Shown here: positions 34,075 through 45,559 of the stretch, one piece after another
Layout: every line of letters starts with the position of its first letter
Numbering within the stretch: position 1 is the first letter of the stretch
Assembly (NCBI RefSeq): GCF_001632365.1
Contig: NW_024468521.1
Location: 328,558-392,557 of the forward strand
From: Laetiporus sulphureus 93-53
Taxonomy: Eukaryota > Basidiomycota > Agaricomycetes > Polyporales > Laetiporaceae
Length of the DNA stretch: 64,000 nt
Direction: 5' to 3'
Notes under the pieces: generated by a model
What the model was told of the DNA's origin: nothing
Databases searched by the model: none
What the model saw: only the letters and a program-made list of their open reading frames with translations
Made by a program: the position numbers and the translations under genes

Positions 34075-36822
34075 ATGAGTAAGACTCAGAGCCCGGATAG
34101 CCCTCAGATTCCCCATATTCCCGACGATCTTACGATGGTACAATTTATGCTGGATGGTCATGCTGCGAAGAGGCCGGATTATCCTTGGTTAATCGATGAT
34201 GTTTCTGGGAGAGGATACACCTTGACGGAGGTCCGTAATACTATCTCTACTTGAATTAACTGCTTATCATCTCGGTCATCACGACCAAACAGATACGATC
34301 GCGTGTGGACGGCCTTGCCACCGCTATGAAGTCGCGATGGAACATACGTGTGTGCTCATTTTGCTGTCGCCACCAACTCTGCTGAGATATGGGATGTCAG
34401 AGGAAGATGACGTCGGTATGCTATGAACTGGTCCGTATTTCAGCGTAATATATGCTGAAGCAGCGATGCTAGTCTGCATCTGTAGTCCAAACCATCTTGG
34501 TACATGAATTGTTCTCTGCATTCCCAGAAAAGTGGACTCAGACTTTGTATTAATATAGATTTTCCCGTTGCCATATGGTGTGTCCTGCACCCGATCTCCG
34601 CCGTTGCTGTGACGATTGTTCTGGCACAGGGCGATCCACAGGTTGAGCGCCATTGTGACGTAGGATAGTCTACTCCATGATCTCGCATTCTCTAATCATA
34701 CCTTACAGAGCGGCTAATCCTATGTATACAGTTGAAGAACTTGAACATCAGCTGTTAATCACCAAGGCCAAATTGGTCATCGTCCATTCATCTAGTTATT
34801 CCACGGTCATAATGGCAGCACGTACCGCCCGCCTCTCGCCTGACCATATCGTGATGATGGATGAAGCGCGCGATATGGAACACGCTCACCTCACCGTCGA
34901 GGGACTGATCCAAGAGGGAGACAGTGTGCCTCGCTTCAATGAGCGTCACTTGAATAAATGCGAGGGCAGGACTAAGCTTGCATTTATCAACTTGTCTAGT
35001 GGTACAACAGCGAAGCCGAAGGTCGCAACATGATGTTGTCGTTCTCTTTTCAATCTGTTGACTTCATCATAGGCAGTTGGGATTCCTCATACCGCCATGA
35101 TCGCGTCGGTTACACTGATGATGCAGTGGGCAAGTTCTCAAACTTCGGATCCGCAGGAGAGAATGCTACGGCCTGGTGATAAGTGGATGGCTTGCAAGTG
35201 GTATCTTCCATTGTTGCATGAGGCACCAAAAGGCTTATTTATTGCTTTGCAGTGTTGCCCTTCTACCGTGAGCGATATCCCCAGTAGTCCTGGCGAAACT
35301 AGGTTATTGACCAGGACCGCAGACATCGCGGGTCTCATGGTCGTCCTGCACTTTGGACTATACTTCGGGGTGAGAAAGGATGATATGCGACTAATCAATT
35401 AGACTGAGACCGCATGCGAAGGCGACGTTAGTGGTCGTACCTAAGTTCAACCTCACCCGCATGCTCAAGAGTATTCAGCGGCACCAGATTCATATTCTAC
35501 CGTATGTCAATTGAACATATTCATTCACTACTAGCTACACTTCACCTAAATAGAGTGGCGCCTCCGACGGTAGTCTTACTCTGCAAGGTACATTTGCTGT
35601 TTTGTTGTATGATCTATAGTCAATTGGCTAAACCCTCTCAGGATCGCGAAGTGAGCCAATACGATCTACGATCGCTGCGATTGGTGATGAGCGGAGGAGC
35701 ACCGCTCTCAGCAGAGCTCATGCAGCAATTTTTCGTCGTATTCCCGTGGGCGGGAATAGGCCAAATCTACGGTAAACTCCCTCGTTTGTTCTTCTGGATG
35801 TCGTCTACGGTGTCTCATGCGCTGATGTTATATCCGGCACAGGAATGACCGAGACCGTCATACCTATCACTATGCCGAATTTACAGCAGAAGATGGGGAC
35901 ACCGGGAAACGCTGGCTGTGTGCTTCCCGGCATGATGACACGTGTCGTCCGCCCTGACGGCTCCTTTGGGCAGTATGGCGAAGCCGGACATCTTGCAGTC
36001 AAGGGTCCATGTATGGCCGTTGGCTACTTAAACAACGAGGAAGCGTGCGTTTTGACAAGTTTTGGTAAATAATGCACTCAACCGACTGTGCGTCTCCCAG
36101 TACGAGGGAAACGTTTGTTGACGGGTAAGCTAGCTCTCGATCCACGCACCTAGATATTATCATGAGCGCGGATCAGTTGGATTTACACTGGCGACGAGGT
36201 CATCATCAATACACACAATGAAATATTCATTCTTGACCGCATCAAGGTAATGCAGCACAGTATATCCGTAAAGTTCTTTACTTAACAGCTTGTTATCAGG
36301 AGTTGCTCAAAGTCAAAGGGTATCAAGGTTGGACAAAAAGACATCATGTTGATATATTTGCTCACATCGTGATAGTGGCACCGGCAGAGCTGGAAGGTCA
36401 TCTTCTCAACCAACCAGACGTCTCCGATGCCTGCGTGGTAGGTCTGCCGGATGAGTACAGCGGCGAAGTCCCGGTCGCCTTCGTAGTCCCTAGCGCCAGC
36501 GCGCTTGAGCTCATGCAGAATGATTCCCAAGCTGCAAAGAGAATCAAGGCAGCGATCATGAAGGTCAGTCGACCGATTGTTCTGCTGTACTGGCCGTAAT
36601 TGACGTTGTTAATGTTATGCTCGTTGCATACCACCGGCACTTCACGTTGACCAGCATGTCGCTGATGCAAAGGTCCACTATAAGTGGTTGGCAACAGTCA
36701 AATTTATTGACGAAATTCCGAAGAACCCTAGTGGCAAGCTCCTACGTCGGGTGCTGCGGGACCATGCAAGGCAGATGCAGTCTAATGGCGAGCTCGTGCT
36801 GGCTATCAGAGCCAAAATGTAG
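34075..36822 (+). CDS. Acyl-CoA synthetase, 4-coumarate-CoA-ligase-like (paralog 3, PTS1 end)
   Basis: This is the third tandem paralog. It starts [20 protein letters not shown] and continues with VCICSPNHLDFPVAIW, NPMYTVEELEHQLLITKAKL, the P-loop INLSSGTTAKPK (about 34,995-35,021), [112 protein letters not shown] and [17 protein letters not shown]. The P-loop Gly between TT and K is Ala, and the usual QGYG before MTE is QIYG, so nucleotide handling may differ from paralog 1. The A10 lysine is retained. The intron at 35194-35252 uses a GC donor at the same site as paralog 2. The C-terminus RAKM ends in AKM, another PTS1-type tripeptide. It stops at 36820-36822. Confidence 0.9.
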
Positions 36823-37040
36823 ATGATGCGTCGTCGATTTGCAGGATTGCTCTGTACAAACGAGAATGAACGTCCTGCTGTTCACAATGCGACAGATCTT
36901 GGAAACTTTGAGTGGTCATCTGAAGGAATTCCACGGGGGAGTCGGTATTGCTGGCGCCATTCTGCCTCTTAGCTGTTCCGTCATCTGCAACGTAGTGTAG
37001 CATACCAATCGCGAGACTTCAAATACATGTAGATATCCAT

Positions 37041-38953
37041 TCACAGATCTGCGAAGAATGATCGGTCAGTAACAAGCTCATTGCGAGCCTTAGGTCTTTT
37101 CAAAGCCTGCAGTAAGTCCTTGTCCTTCTTGCGCTTGCGCTTCTTCTCAGTGAAAACGGCATCGTCGTCGCTTGTGTCCGCGTCCTGTTCTCCCAAGTCC
37201 CTCACCGACCCATTCTCATCGTCATCGTCATCCGTCTCTGCCTCCCCTGCCTCCTTCACATCCTCTTCCTCCTCTTCCTCCTTGAACTCCTCATCCTTCT
37301 CATTTTCTGAATCACTTCCCTGGGCCTTAGGCTTAGATACTGAAAGCCCGGTCTTATCGTCCTCTAACTCATCACTCTCGCTGTCGCTGCCATCTGCAGC
37401 ATCTGACCTCCCCTCACTCCCGTCCTCGTCCTTATCACTGTCCTCATCTTCGTCTTCAAATACCTCTTTCAGGTCAGTCAGCTTCAACACCTCTTCATGT
37501 CCTGCGCTGCCGACCCAATGGCCCTCGCCGTCCCTGTCGATGGCGATACACTCAATCGGAAACTCGCCATGGTCAGCAACTACGCCGAGAAGCTTTGTCG
37601 GGAAGAGCTCAACGGCGCGGAGCATGCCATCGGAAGAGCCAGTAAGGATCGTGGACTGCGCGGAGGGATAAGACGAGGGGAGATTACAGAGGGTATCAAT
37701 GGAGTGCGGGTGGCTATCGGCGAGAATCGTATGAGCAAACTTTAAAGAGAGGCCGAATATAGACGTACCCCGGTATACGATCCACACAGTCCCCCCAGCC
37801 GTTGCGTCTGTTGAAGATGGACAAAATGCCTAGTTGCGTTCCAACGACTAACTTTTGCCCCCTTCCCTCCGCCATCAGAGACATGTAAGGAGGTGTTTCA
37901 TGATAAGACATACTGCTTGATGGCCACGACGGACAATAGCTCGTCCTCTTGGTCCTCTGACTGTGCGAGAGGCTCAGTTTTCTTCGCTCGAACGTCGATA
38001 ACGGAGAGCGTCCCGTCTCCACTGTACATGAATGAGCCTGACAGTGACAATCGAGTGCTAGAAACGACTCACCTCGTCGAGACGAGTTGCCTAGCATCAT
38101 CCAAGTAGCAGAAGGCCGATATGAAGTCAAAGTGGTGAGTATATGATCGGATGGCGTCAGACTTTCTGGGATCCCATAGCTAGATTGCGCAATCACTTGT
38201 CATTAGAACATTGCCTTTGCAGCGGAGAAAATGGTCGTTTTCCTTCGGAAAATATCTGAAAACGCCATGCATGTCAAAAGAAATGTTGGTGATCTTAGTG
38301 ACCTCCTGGGTCGGAGACGAAGCCGAGCCGCACTAGACGCATATAGATGCTCTTTTTGCGAACGCATCGCCATTCAGCATCAAATTGCAGCCTCTAGATT
38401 CCAAGGCATTTAATACGCATCGAAGTTCTCAAGCCTCTCTTTCAAAGGGAACCAGCGATTTTTCCTGTGCTTCAGTACGCGCACCTTTATGACCCCATCA
38501 TCATCTCCAGATGCCAATAAATTTGCAGTGAGTCGTTTCAAACAATTTATGGGTGCTCTTCCGGACTAAACACATTAGCGTTCAATAACAGCTAAAAAAG
38601 CTGCCTCCATCGACACTCACTCGTGTGCCTTCGGCCAGGCCTGGAGAAGCTCTCCTCTTGTGACATCGATAGTACTGCTTTCGATTAATTGACTGAACGG
38701 CGCAAATATTGCTGTGCACCCACTTCAACGTCTTGGCTTTACCGGCCGCCCACAGTCGATTCCCATCTGGGCTAATCGCTAATGCTCGACAGGATCGCTT
38801 CGAAGGCCTGATGGAGAACTTTTCTTCATGTTTGCCCTGTTCATCGTAGCTGAAAGCCTTGATGTGCCCAGTTAACAGGCCTGTAAAAACAATAGAGTCG
38901 CTGGGATGGAAGGCAATGTCGAAAATCTGTGTTCCTACTGGTATGTCGGGCAT
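37041..38953 (-). CDS. JIP5: WD40-repeat ribosome-biogenesis protein JIP5 (WDR55 family)
   Basis: The start at 38951-38953 gives MPDIPVGTQIFDIAFHPSDS, then VFTGLLTGHIKAFSYDEQGK and RSCRALAISPDGNRLWAAGK, which are WD40 blades. Further exons contain STILTGSSDGMLRAVELFPT and HGEFPIECIAIDRDGEGHWV. The propeller is followed by a long Asp/Glu/Ser-rich tail (DNA about 37,180-37,480), a basic KKRKRKKDKDLLQALKRPK patch, and the terminal RSFFADL, a signature of the JIP5/WDR55 family. In yeast JIP5 is nucleolar and works in 60S maturation. Several short introns lie between 37,750 and 38,870, and some joints in the middle are not resolved. It is convergent with synthetase paralog 3. Confidence 0.88.
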
Positions 38954-39244
38954 GGAAGGACGGAACTAGATCACAACTTTGCAAGAAGAAAGTGTCACGA
39001 ATGTCACGTCAATTGAGACTTCTCCAGTCTCCGTCTCAGTAAGCTCTCACGAACAAACTTCTCCGACAAGCGTTCCTTGACTCCGCTTAAACTCCGTCCT
39101 AGTACCTAATACTACATAGAGCGTCTGTGTGACCGTGACACAATAGCGACAGATCACTGTGAGCTGTGCGGCCAGGCGCAGCCACTTTCCGCCAACGCTG
39201 CTTTGTTCGACCACACTCCTTGTCTTCTCATGAGGATATGAAGA

Positions 39245-42200
39245 ATGTCAATCAATGGCATTCTCTTTGCGCTCCTCACCGCTGGGAACTGCATCGCAGA
39301 AGTAGTCTCGCCTGCCGGGAGGCTTTCGACACATATCACGGATTTATCCACTACTCGTGTGCAAGCACCACATGATGGCTACCGGCTGGTGTCTAGCTCT
39401 GGCATTAACAATGGATTCGATCTATTGGACATCGTTCTGGTAGCTTCGGTCGACGGCAGGCTACATGCGCTCAACAGGACTCATGGAGATTCGATTTGGT
39501 CCATGGCCGCATCCGCCGGTCCCGCACCAGCAACCTTAGGTCCCCTCGTTCGCACGCAACATCCTGAGTTCGACCCGGACCTCACGGACGATGACTCTGC
39601 TTACCGGGAAGTCTATGTTGTTGAACCACAATCTGGGGACATTTATGTCATGGCTACACCCGACAGTCCTCTCCAACGCCTACCGTTCTCCATGCCACAG
39701 CTAGTAGACATGTCTCCCTTCAGTTTCTCGGCCGATGACGATGGAAGAGTTTTTGTTGGTAGAAAGGAGACGTCGTTATTGCTCATCGAGCTGGAAACAG
39801 GGCGGGTGAAGGCCACCCTCAATTCGGAATGTCCATGGGACCCATTTCAAGATTTAGCCGAGCCTGCAGAGTTCGATAACCTAGACTTAGATGAATTGGA
39901 AGGAATGGAACCTTCGAAGTCCCAGACCAAACCCACGGAAGTTTTCATCGGACGGACAGGTGAGCGCTAGCTTGCACGGACTCCGGCAGCGTGGATTGTA
40001 ATGATCAGGTTAGACTACCACGTCTCGATACACACGCGTCCCTCTCGGTCGTCTGCTACCAGGCCGCCAGTGCAGAACCTATCATTCTCAGTTTACGGCC
40101 CGAATAACCAGGACTTGGGATTGCAGTCGATTCACCGACACACTGCCGACAACGCATACATCCAATCTCTGCCAAATGGAGAGATTATTGCATTCCAGTC
40201 CTCTAACGTCGATACCCCAAACTCTGGAATCGCCCCGGACACGCATCTCTTATGGGGACATGTATTTCCTACTCCGATGTGCGTATTTCTTGGCAAGCAG
40301 CAATCGCATGAGCTCACACCAAGACGTGCTGTAGTGTCGCTGTATTTGATGTTCTTAAGTCTCCTACCAGAGAGCATCCCTTTGTCCTCCTGCAGCCGCG
40401 TCTGCGCCTTGAAGACATCCTCCCAAACGCCGACCTCCGGAAAGCAGCAGCACACAAGAGCCTCCCCAACCTCGACGCAGCGTTCGTAGGCTACATCGAG
40501 GAAAGTGGCTCGCTATTCGCCATGAGCCCGGACACTTTCCCGCTCGTCGTCTTCGGCGATGTGGGTGTGGGGCGCTTCCTCGACCCAGCGCCGGATCACG
40601 TGGACGTTCACATGGAGCACGACCTTCCGGGCGACTTGGACTCCATCTCGCGGCGCGCCAAGGAGAGAAGGTTGCGCAGGATGTGTAGGGAGGGAAGCAC
40701 GGATCGGCGGTGTCTAACTGGTGTCCGCAAATTGGAGTCGTCTACTCAGTCACGGCTCAGTCGACTGTTGGACGGTGCTCCCACTGTTCCACTTCCCCCG
40801 GATCCAGCAGAAGGTGATGTGATGAAGCCGAACTCTTCAGAGACATCACGCGATGCCCGAAATGCTTCTGTCTCTGCTCACCTTGCGTGGGATGATGATA
40901 TGAGGTCCCCTTCAAATGGCATATTTCATATGGATACCAGTCATGCGCTGTCAGCTTTTGCGTTGTGCGCATTGGCTTTACTTGTAGCCATCATGTGGAT
41001 AGGGATGAAGAAGGGAGCAGGGAAGCCAGTGGCCCATGATGCAGGATCTCACAGCACGGATAGCAAACCGGTGAAGGAAAATTCGCAGACGCACACGCCC
41101 TCCGATGCAATCATGGCCGACTCCAATGCACCTTCTGGCAAGTCCAATGACGAAACGGCAGAAAAACCAGCGCCAGATTCCCCACGCCCACACACATCCG
41201 CACCATCCCTTCAAAACGTCGTCGTCGTGTCAGACGGTCTGAAGTCAGATAACTCCGATCTCACTGCAGTAGAGCCACAGGAGGAGACCGGAGAAGGGGA
41301 AGACAGCGAGAAAGAGGATGACGCACCAGCGACGGCTGGAAAGCGAAAGACTATGAGGCGAAAACGCGGGAAGAAGAAGAAAGGCGGTGCGACAAACGGT
41401 AGCGCGGCGGAGGATGTGGATGGTGAAAAGGCCGAGAGTCCTGCTGGACAGGGGGAGAATGGTACAGCGAACGAAGACGGGTACTTCCCTCCTCAAGCCG
41501 ACACGCTGGCCTTGAAGATTGTTTCACTTTCTCCTACAGTAGTGCCTCCGTCGTTAGCGCCTACATCAGCGGCCCCATCCCTTGTGGTTTCCGACACAGT
41601 TCTAGGTGAGACGCGCGGTGCACATTAAACTGACTCGTTGATTCTGATTGTCTTGGCATAGGTTTTGGATCGCATGGGACAGTCGTGTTCAAAGGTTCAT
41701 TGCAAGGTCGTGCGGTTGCCGTGAAGCGTTTGCTGCAAGACTTTGTCACACTCGCGTCGCGGGAGGTGAACATCTTGCAAGAGTCGGACGATCATCCAAA
41801 TGTCATCCGGTACTACTATCAAGAGTCCCACGCGAACTTCCTCTACATAGCGCTCGAGCTCTGCCCTGCATCACTTGCAGACATCATCGAGCGTCCGGGT
41901 GACTTCCCAGAGATTATTGCGGCATTCGAACCGAAACGTGCTCTGCGGCAGGTGACGGCAGGGTTGAGACACTTGCACGCGCTCAAGATCATCCATCGAG
42001 ACATCAAGCCACAAAACATCCTCATTTCAAATGCGAAGAAGGGCGCAGGTCAGACTGTTGGCCATAGGATGCTCATCTCCGACTTCGGGCTGTGCAAGAA
42101 GCTCGAATTGGACCAGACGAGCTTCTTACCCACGGCACACGGTGCTATGGCGGCAGGCACGGTAGGCTGGCGTGCACCGGAGATCCTGCGAGGAGAGGTG

Positions 42201-43055
42201 AAGTTAGATGACTCTGGAGACGAGTCGCAATCGTCTCGGGGCTCCATAGGGACAGCTGGTCCGGGCACGCCGGCGGGCAAGCCGACGCGGCTTACAAAAT
42301 CAGTCGACATCTTCGCACTGGGATGTCTGTACTACTACGTACTCACGAACGGCGAACACCCGTTCGGTGACCGCTTTGAGCGTGAAGTGAACATCCTGAA
42401 GAACGCGAAGAATCTTGATGGCCTCGAGCGGTTCGGGGAGGAGGGCTCGGAAGGTGCCGACCTGATTAAATGTATGCTGAGTCCGGACGCATGTGACCGG
42501 TGGGTAGTCACCTTGCTCCTCTGGCTGCGGGACTAACGGAAAGCTGTTAGGCCGGATACCAGCACATGCTTGCTGCATCCGTACTTCTGGGATCCTGGGA
42601 AGCGGTTGACGTTCTTGCAGGATGCCTCGGATCGTTTCGAAATTATGTGTCGAGATCCACCAGATCCCAACCTCGTCCTACTTGAGACTAGTGCCTTCGA
42701 CGTAGTCGGGAACGACTGGCACGCGCGGCTCGACAGGCTCTTTATCGAGAATCTGGGCAAGTTCCGGAGGTATGATGGCAAGTCTGTGCAGGACCTCCTG
42801 CGTGCGCTACGGAATAAGGTACGTCCGCCACAAGCTGTAATCCCCATCCCTTTAATTAATGACTGCTGTCAGAAACATCATTATCAGGACCTCCCGGACA
42901 ACGTCAAGCGACTTCTCGGCTCAATGCCTGAGGGTTTCCTCGCGTATTTCACACGGCGTTTCCCTCGCCTGTTCCTTCATGTCCACAGCGTCGTCTCCGC
43001 ATCACCTCTGCGCCATGAGTCGATGTTCCGTAGCTATTTCGATCTGTCTGACTAA
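39245..43055 (+). CDS. IRE1: IRE1: ER unfolded-protein sensor kinase / endoribonuclease
   Basis: IRE1 senses misfolded protein in the ER lumen and splices the HAC1/XBP1-type mRNA. The N-terminus MSINGILFALLTAGNCIAE is a signal peptide. The luminal domain has LLDIVLVASVDGRLHALNR, DGRVFVGRKETSLLLIELET and SLPNLDAAFVGYIEESGSLF. One transmembrane helix follows (ALSAFALCALALLVAIMWIG), then a Lys-rich cytosolic linker. The kinase has GFGSHGTVVFKG, AVAVKRLL, IIHRDIKPQNILIS, ISDFGLCKKL and GTVGWRAPEIL. A roughly 30-residue Ser/Gly/Pro insert follows APE, before SVDIFALGCLYYYVLTNGEH. The KEN RNase domain ends with LRNK|KHHYQDLPDNV, GSMPEGFLAYFTRRFP and SMFRSYFDLSD. Catalytic kinase residues and RNase Tyr, Arg and His candidates are present. 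About five introns. Confidence 0.95.
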
Positions 43056-43285
43056 CCCTCTGCATTATCTGGGATGGACTGCATCATAAACTGTTTATTT
43101 GTCATGCTGTATCTGTATCGCAATGCTGTGTGCTATCATATTATACAGGAGACGTGTTCGATCTATAATTAGTGTCATCGTGAATGTTGCATCTACTCAG
43201 TGTCTATTATACAGGTCAGCTACAAATGATATCCACATGAAGCGCTTTAAGCATCGTGAATTCGTCATGACGTCCAAGCGTCAAA

Positions 43286-45016
43286 TTATGAATAAGTGCA
43301 GGCCACGACGACCGCGACGATGCACGCGGCCAGGAGAAGGACCCCACTCGTGACAGCAGCGTAGCGGCAACGCAAGACCCATGGATCAACACGTCGTTCC
43401 GTGCAATTCTTTGGCTTAAATTTCCCAATTGAGAGCACGGATCCAGCGACGGATGGCGCCAAACCCTCCGCCGATGGTGCGACAAGCGGGTAGCACAGCT
43501 TGACTCCCGTGTGCTTTCTAACAATTACTTTGTCCCGGTCGGCGTGGTCTGCACGCTCCTTGCCCTTGTGAACCCACATGGGCAGTACAGGATACGCACG
43601 CTGCTCGTCCTGTGTGAAGAGCCCGTCTCTGGAGAGCAACCAGCCCCCGATCAACCAACACCACGGGCCGATGAAACCCACCCAGAATAGAACGCACGCC
43701 AGGTTAAACCGCAGGCGATCGCGCTTCACCCGCTCGAGGACTGGGCGTGTGCTGCCGAACGAGACGCCCCTGAGCCAGCGGTTATAAATATAGGACTCGG
43801 AGTCGTTTGATGGAGAGCGGGGCCGCGGCATGGCAGGTGGTGAGAGAAGAGGCTCGAGCTGCCCGTTTTGCGTGTTGTCCGGAGTGCTGCGTCGCGACTG
43901 CGTATTCGAGTCTGCATCATACAGACCCTCCGGGAGTCCGCTCGTGCGCACGGCCGGCGTCGCCTCCGTACTAGGTACGACTGAGACGGCATAGTCCTGG
44001 GCAACCACCTCGTGTGGCAGGTCCGGCTCGGGAGTGGGCGTGTGCACGGAAGGCGCGGTGATGAAGCTGGACGTGCGAACCGAAGAGTTGTCCTCGTATA
44101 TGACGGAGTATTTGGCAGGGTGAGGGCTGCCTACTACCGTGGGCAGCGTTGGTGCTGGAAGGCGCGACTTCCGTGGAGCGACGCTCAGCGTGCTTTGGAA
44201 GTTGGGACGCAGGTCGAGAGGAGGAATGGAGGGCGGCGGAGCAGCAGATACAGTGGAAAGGAATGTGCTGGTAGATGCAGCACTACCGGTGCGCTTCAGC
44301 GGCCGGTTGATGAATGCAGAGGGAAATGCAGATAGTCCTATGGCGGCTCAGCGACCTGAACGACAGTGGGGAAGGAAGGACCTACCATGGCCATCATGGG
44401 TCCGGGCCGAATCGGGCGTGAGTGGCAATGAGTCGACAGAAGGGCGTCGAGAGGTAGGGACCCGGAAGTGCACTCGATCGCTTAAGGCAGAGAGCTGCCT
44501 CGTATGCATCGGGTCCGCGGCGCTCTGTCCTTCTGAGGTCTCTGAACCAGTCGCAGACTGAGTGCGCAAGGATTGCGAGCTGTGACGCCTGACAGAAGCC
44601 GTCTTATGCACAGTAGCATTATTAAGGAGCAGTAAGGATGGTTCCGAGGCCGAATGCGTCTCGTATTGCGTGCCCCATGTAGGGTCCCGGATCGATGAAG
44701 GACTGGCCAGCGAGCTTGGTGCTTTCCACGAGATACGAGACGGTGCGGTCCCGCGCATGCGGTCCATCGCGAGGCTCAGCGTCGACGAAGCTTTCCTGTC
44801 CAATTGAGCGGGCCTCTCCAAAACGACAGCACTGTCATTTTCCTCGCGTTCCTGATCGTTCTCCGACTGCTGGTTGGGATCGTCACCGGCGATGGGCTGA
44901 AACATATGGTAGAGTGTCGCGAGCATTATTGAGACGCCTTGTTCTAAGCTCGGGCCAGCCGATCGAGTTTTCAAGAGAATCGAGAAGGAATGAATGAGAC
45001 GGAGGTGGTGGAGCAC
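43286..45016 (-). CDS. Serine-rich membrane protein of unknown function
   Basis: Two long exons on the reverse strand join near 44,340-44,390. Exon 1 ends DSARTHDGHG at a GTAGGT donor, and exon 2 continues LSAFPSAFINRPLKRTGSAA. The product is about 540 residues and rich in Ser, Pro and Arg for its first two thirds. It then has a hydrophobic hairpin (LACVLFWVGFIGPWCWLIGG) and a final helix (SGVLLLAACIVAVVVACTYS) ending at 43286. This suggests a long cytosolic tail with two or three membrane spans at the C-terminus. I do not recognise a named family. The start may be 45016, or the ATG at 44926 (MLATLYHMFQPIAGDD). Confidence 0.65.
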
Positions 45017-45559
45017 GCGAAGTACGTGTGACTTCGCTGCTTAAATGCTCGGAACACAGCCACGACAACGGAGAGAAAAACAGACGCGAACGAGACGCAT
45101 ACATCGTGTTTTCAGCGGCTGACGGCTGCATGTACGTACCTCGCCGCGATGCAACCTCGAGTTCCGTTAAGATCGGTCCCGCCGGTCGAGATCCAAACCC
45201 AACCTCACATGGTTCCTTAATTTTCCCTATATTTCAATTCCAAATGACCATAAAGTTCAGTACGTAGCTTACATCTTTCGGGCAGCGGCCAGATAAACCT
45301 CTGCGATGGGTTGACAATTCATGCATCGATACGCATGGCAGTCGCGTGCTGATTTCACGAGCGTCTATAAACACGCCTACAACCCGTCACGTTACCGCGA
45401 TTCCCTTTGCCATGTGTAATAGGAAGCGCAAGCAGCTCTCGACCTAAAAGACTCACTTCATTGTATACTGGACGACATAAAGACAAATACATAGGTTCTA
45501 CTGCCACCACCAGATGCTTCAGAAGTGCCAGTGGGAAATCTGCGAGTTACGTACAAAGC

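Noticed and set aside
23860..36822. Classical secondary-metabolite cluster
   Set aside because: No polyketide synthase, peptide synthetase, terpene synthase, P450 or cluster regulator is present in the block.
37081..37671. Ser-rich 196-codon plus-strand frame
   Set aside because: It is the antisense image of the Asp/Glu/Ser-rich tail of JIP5.
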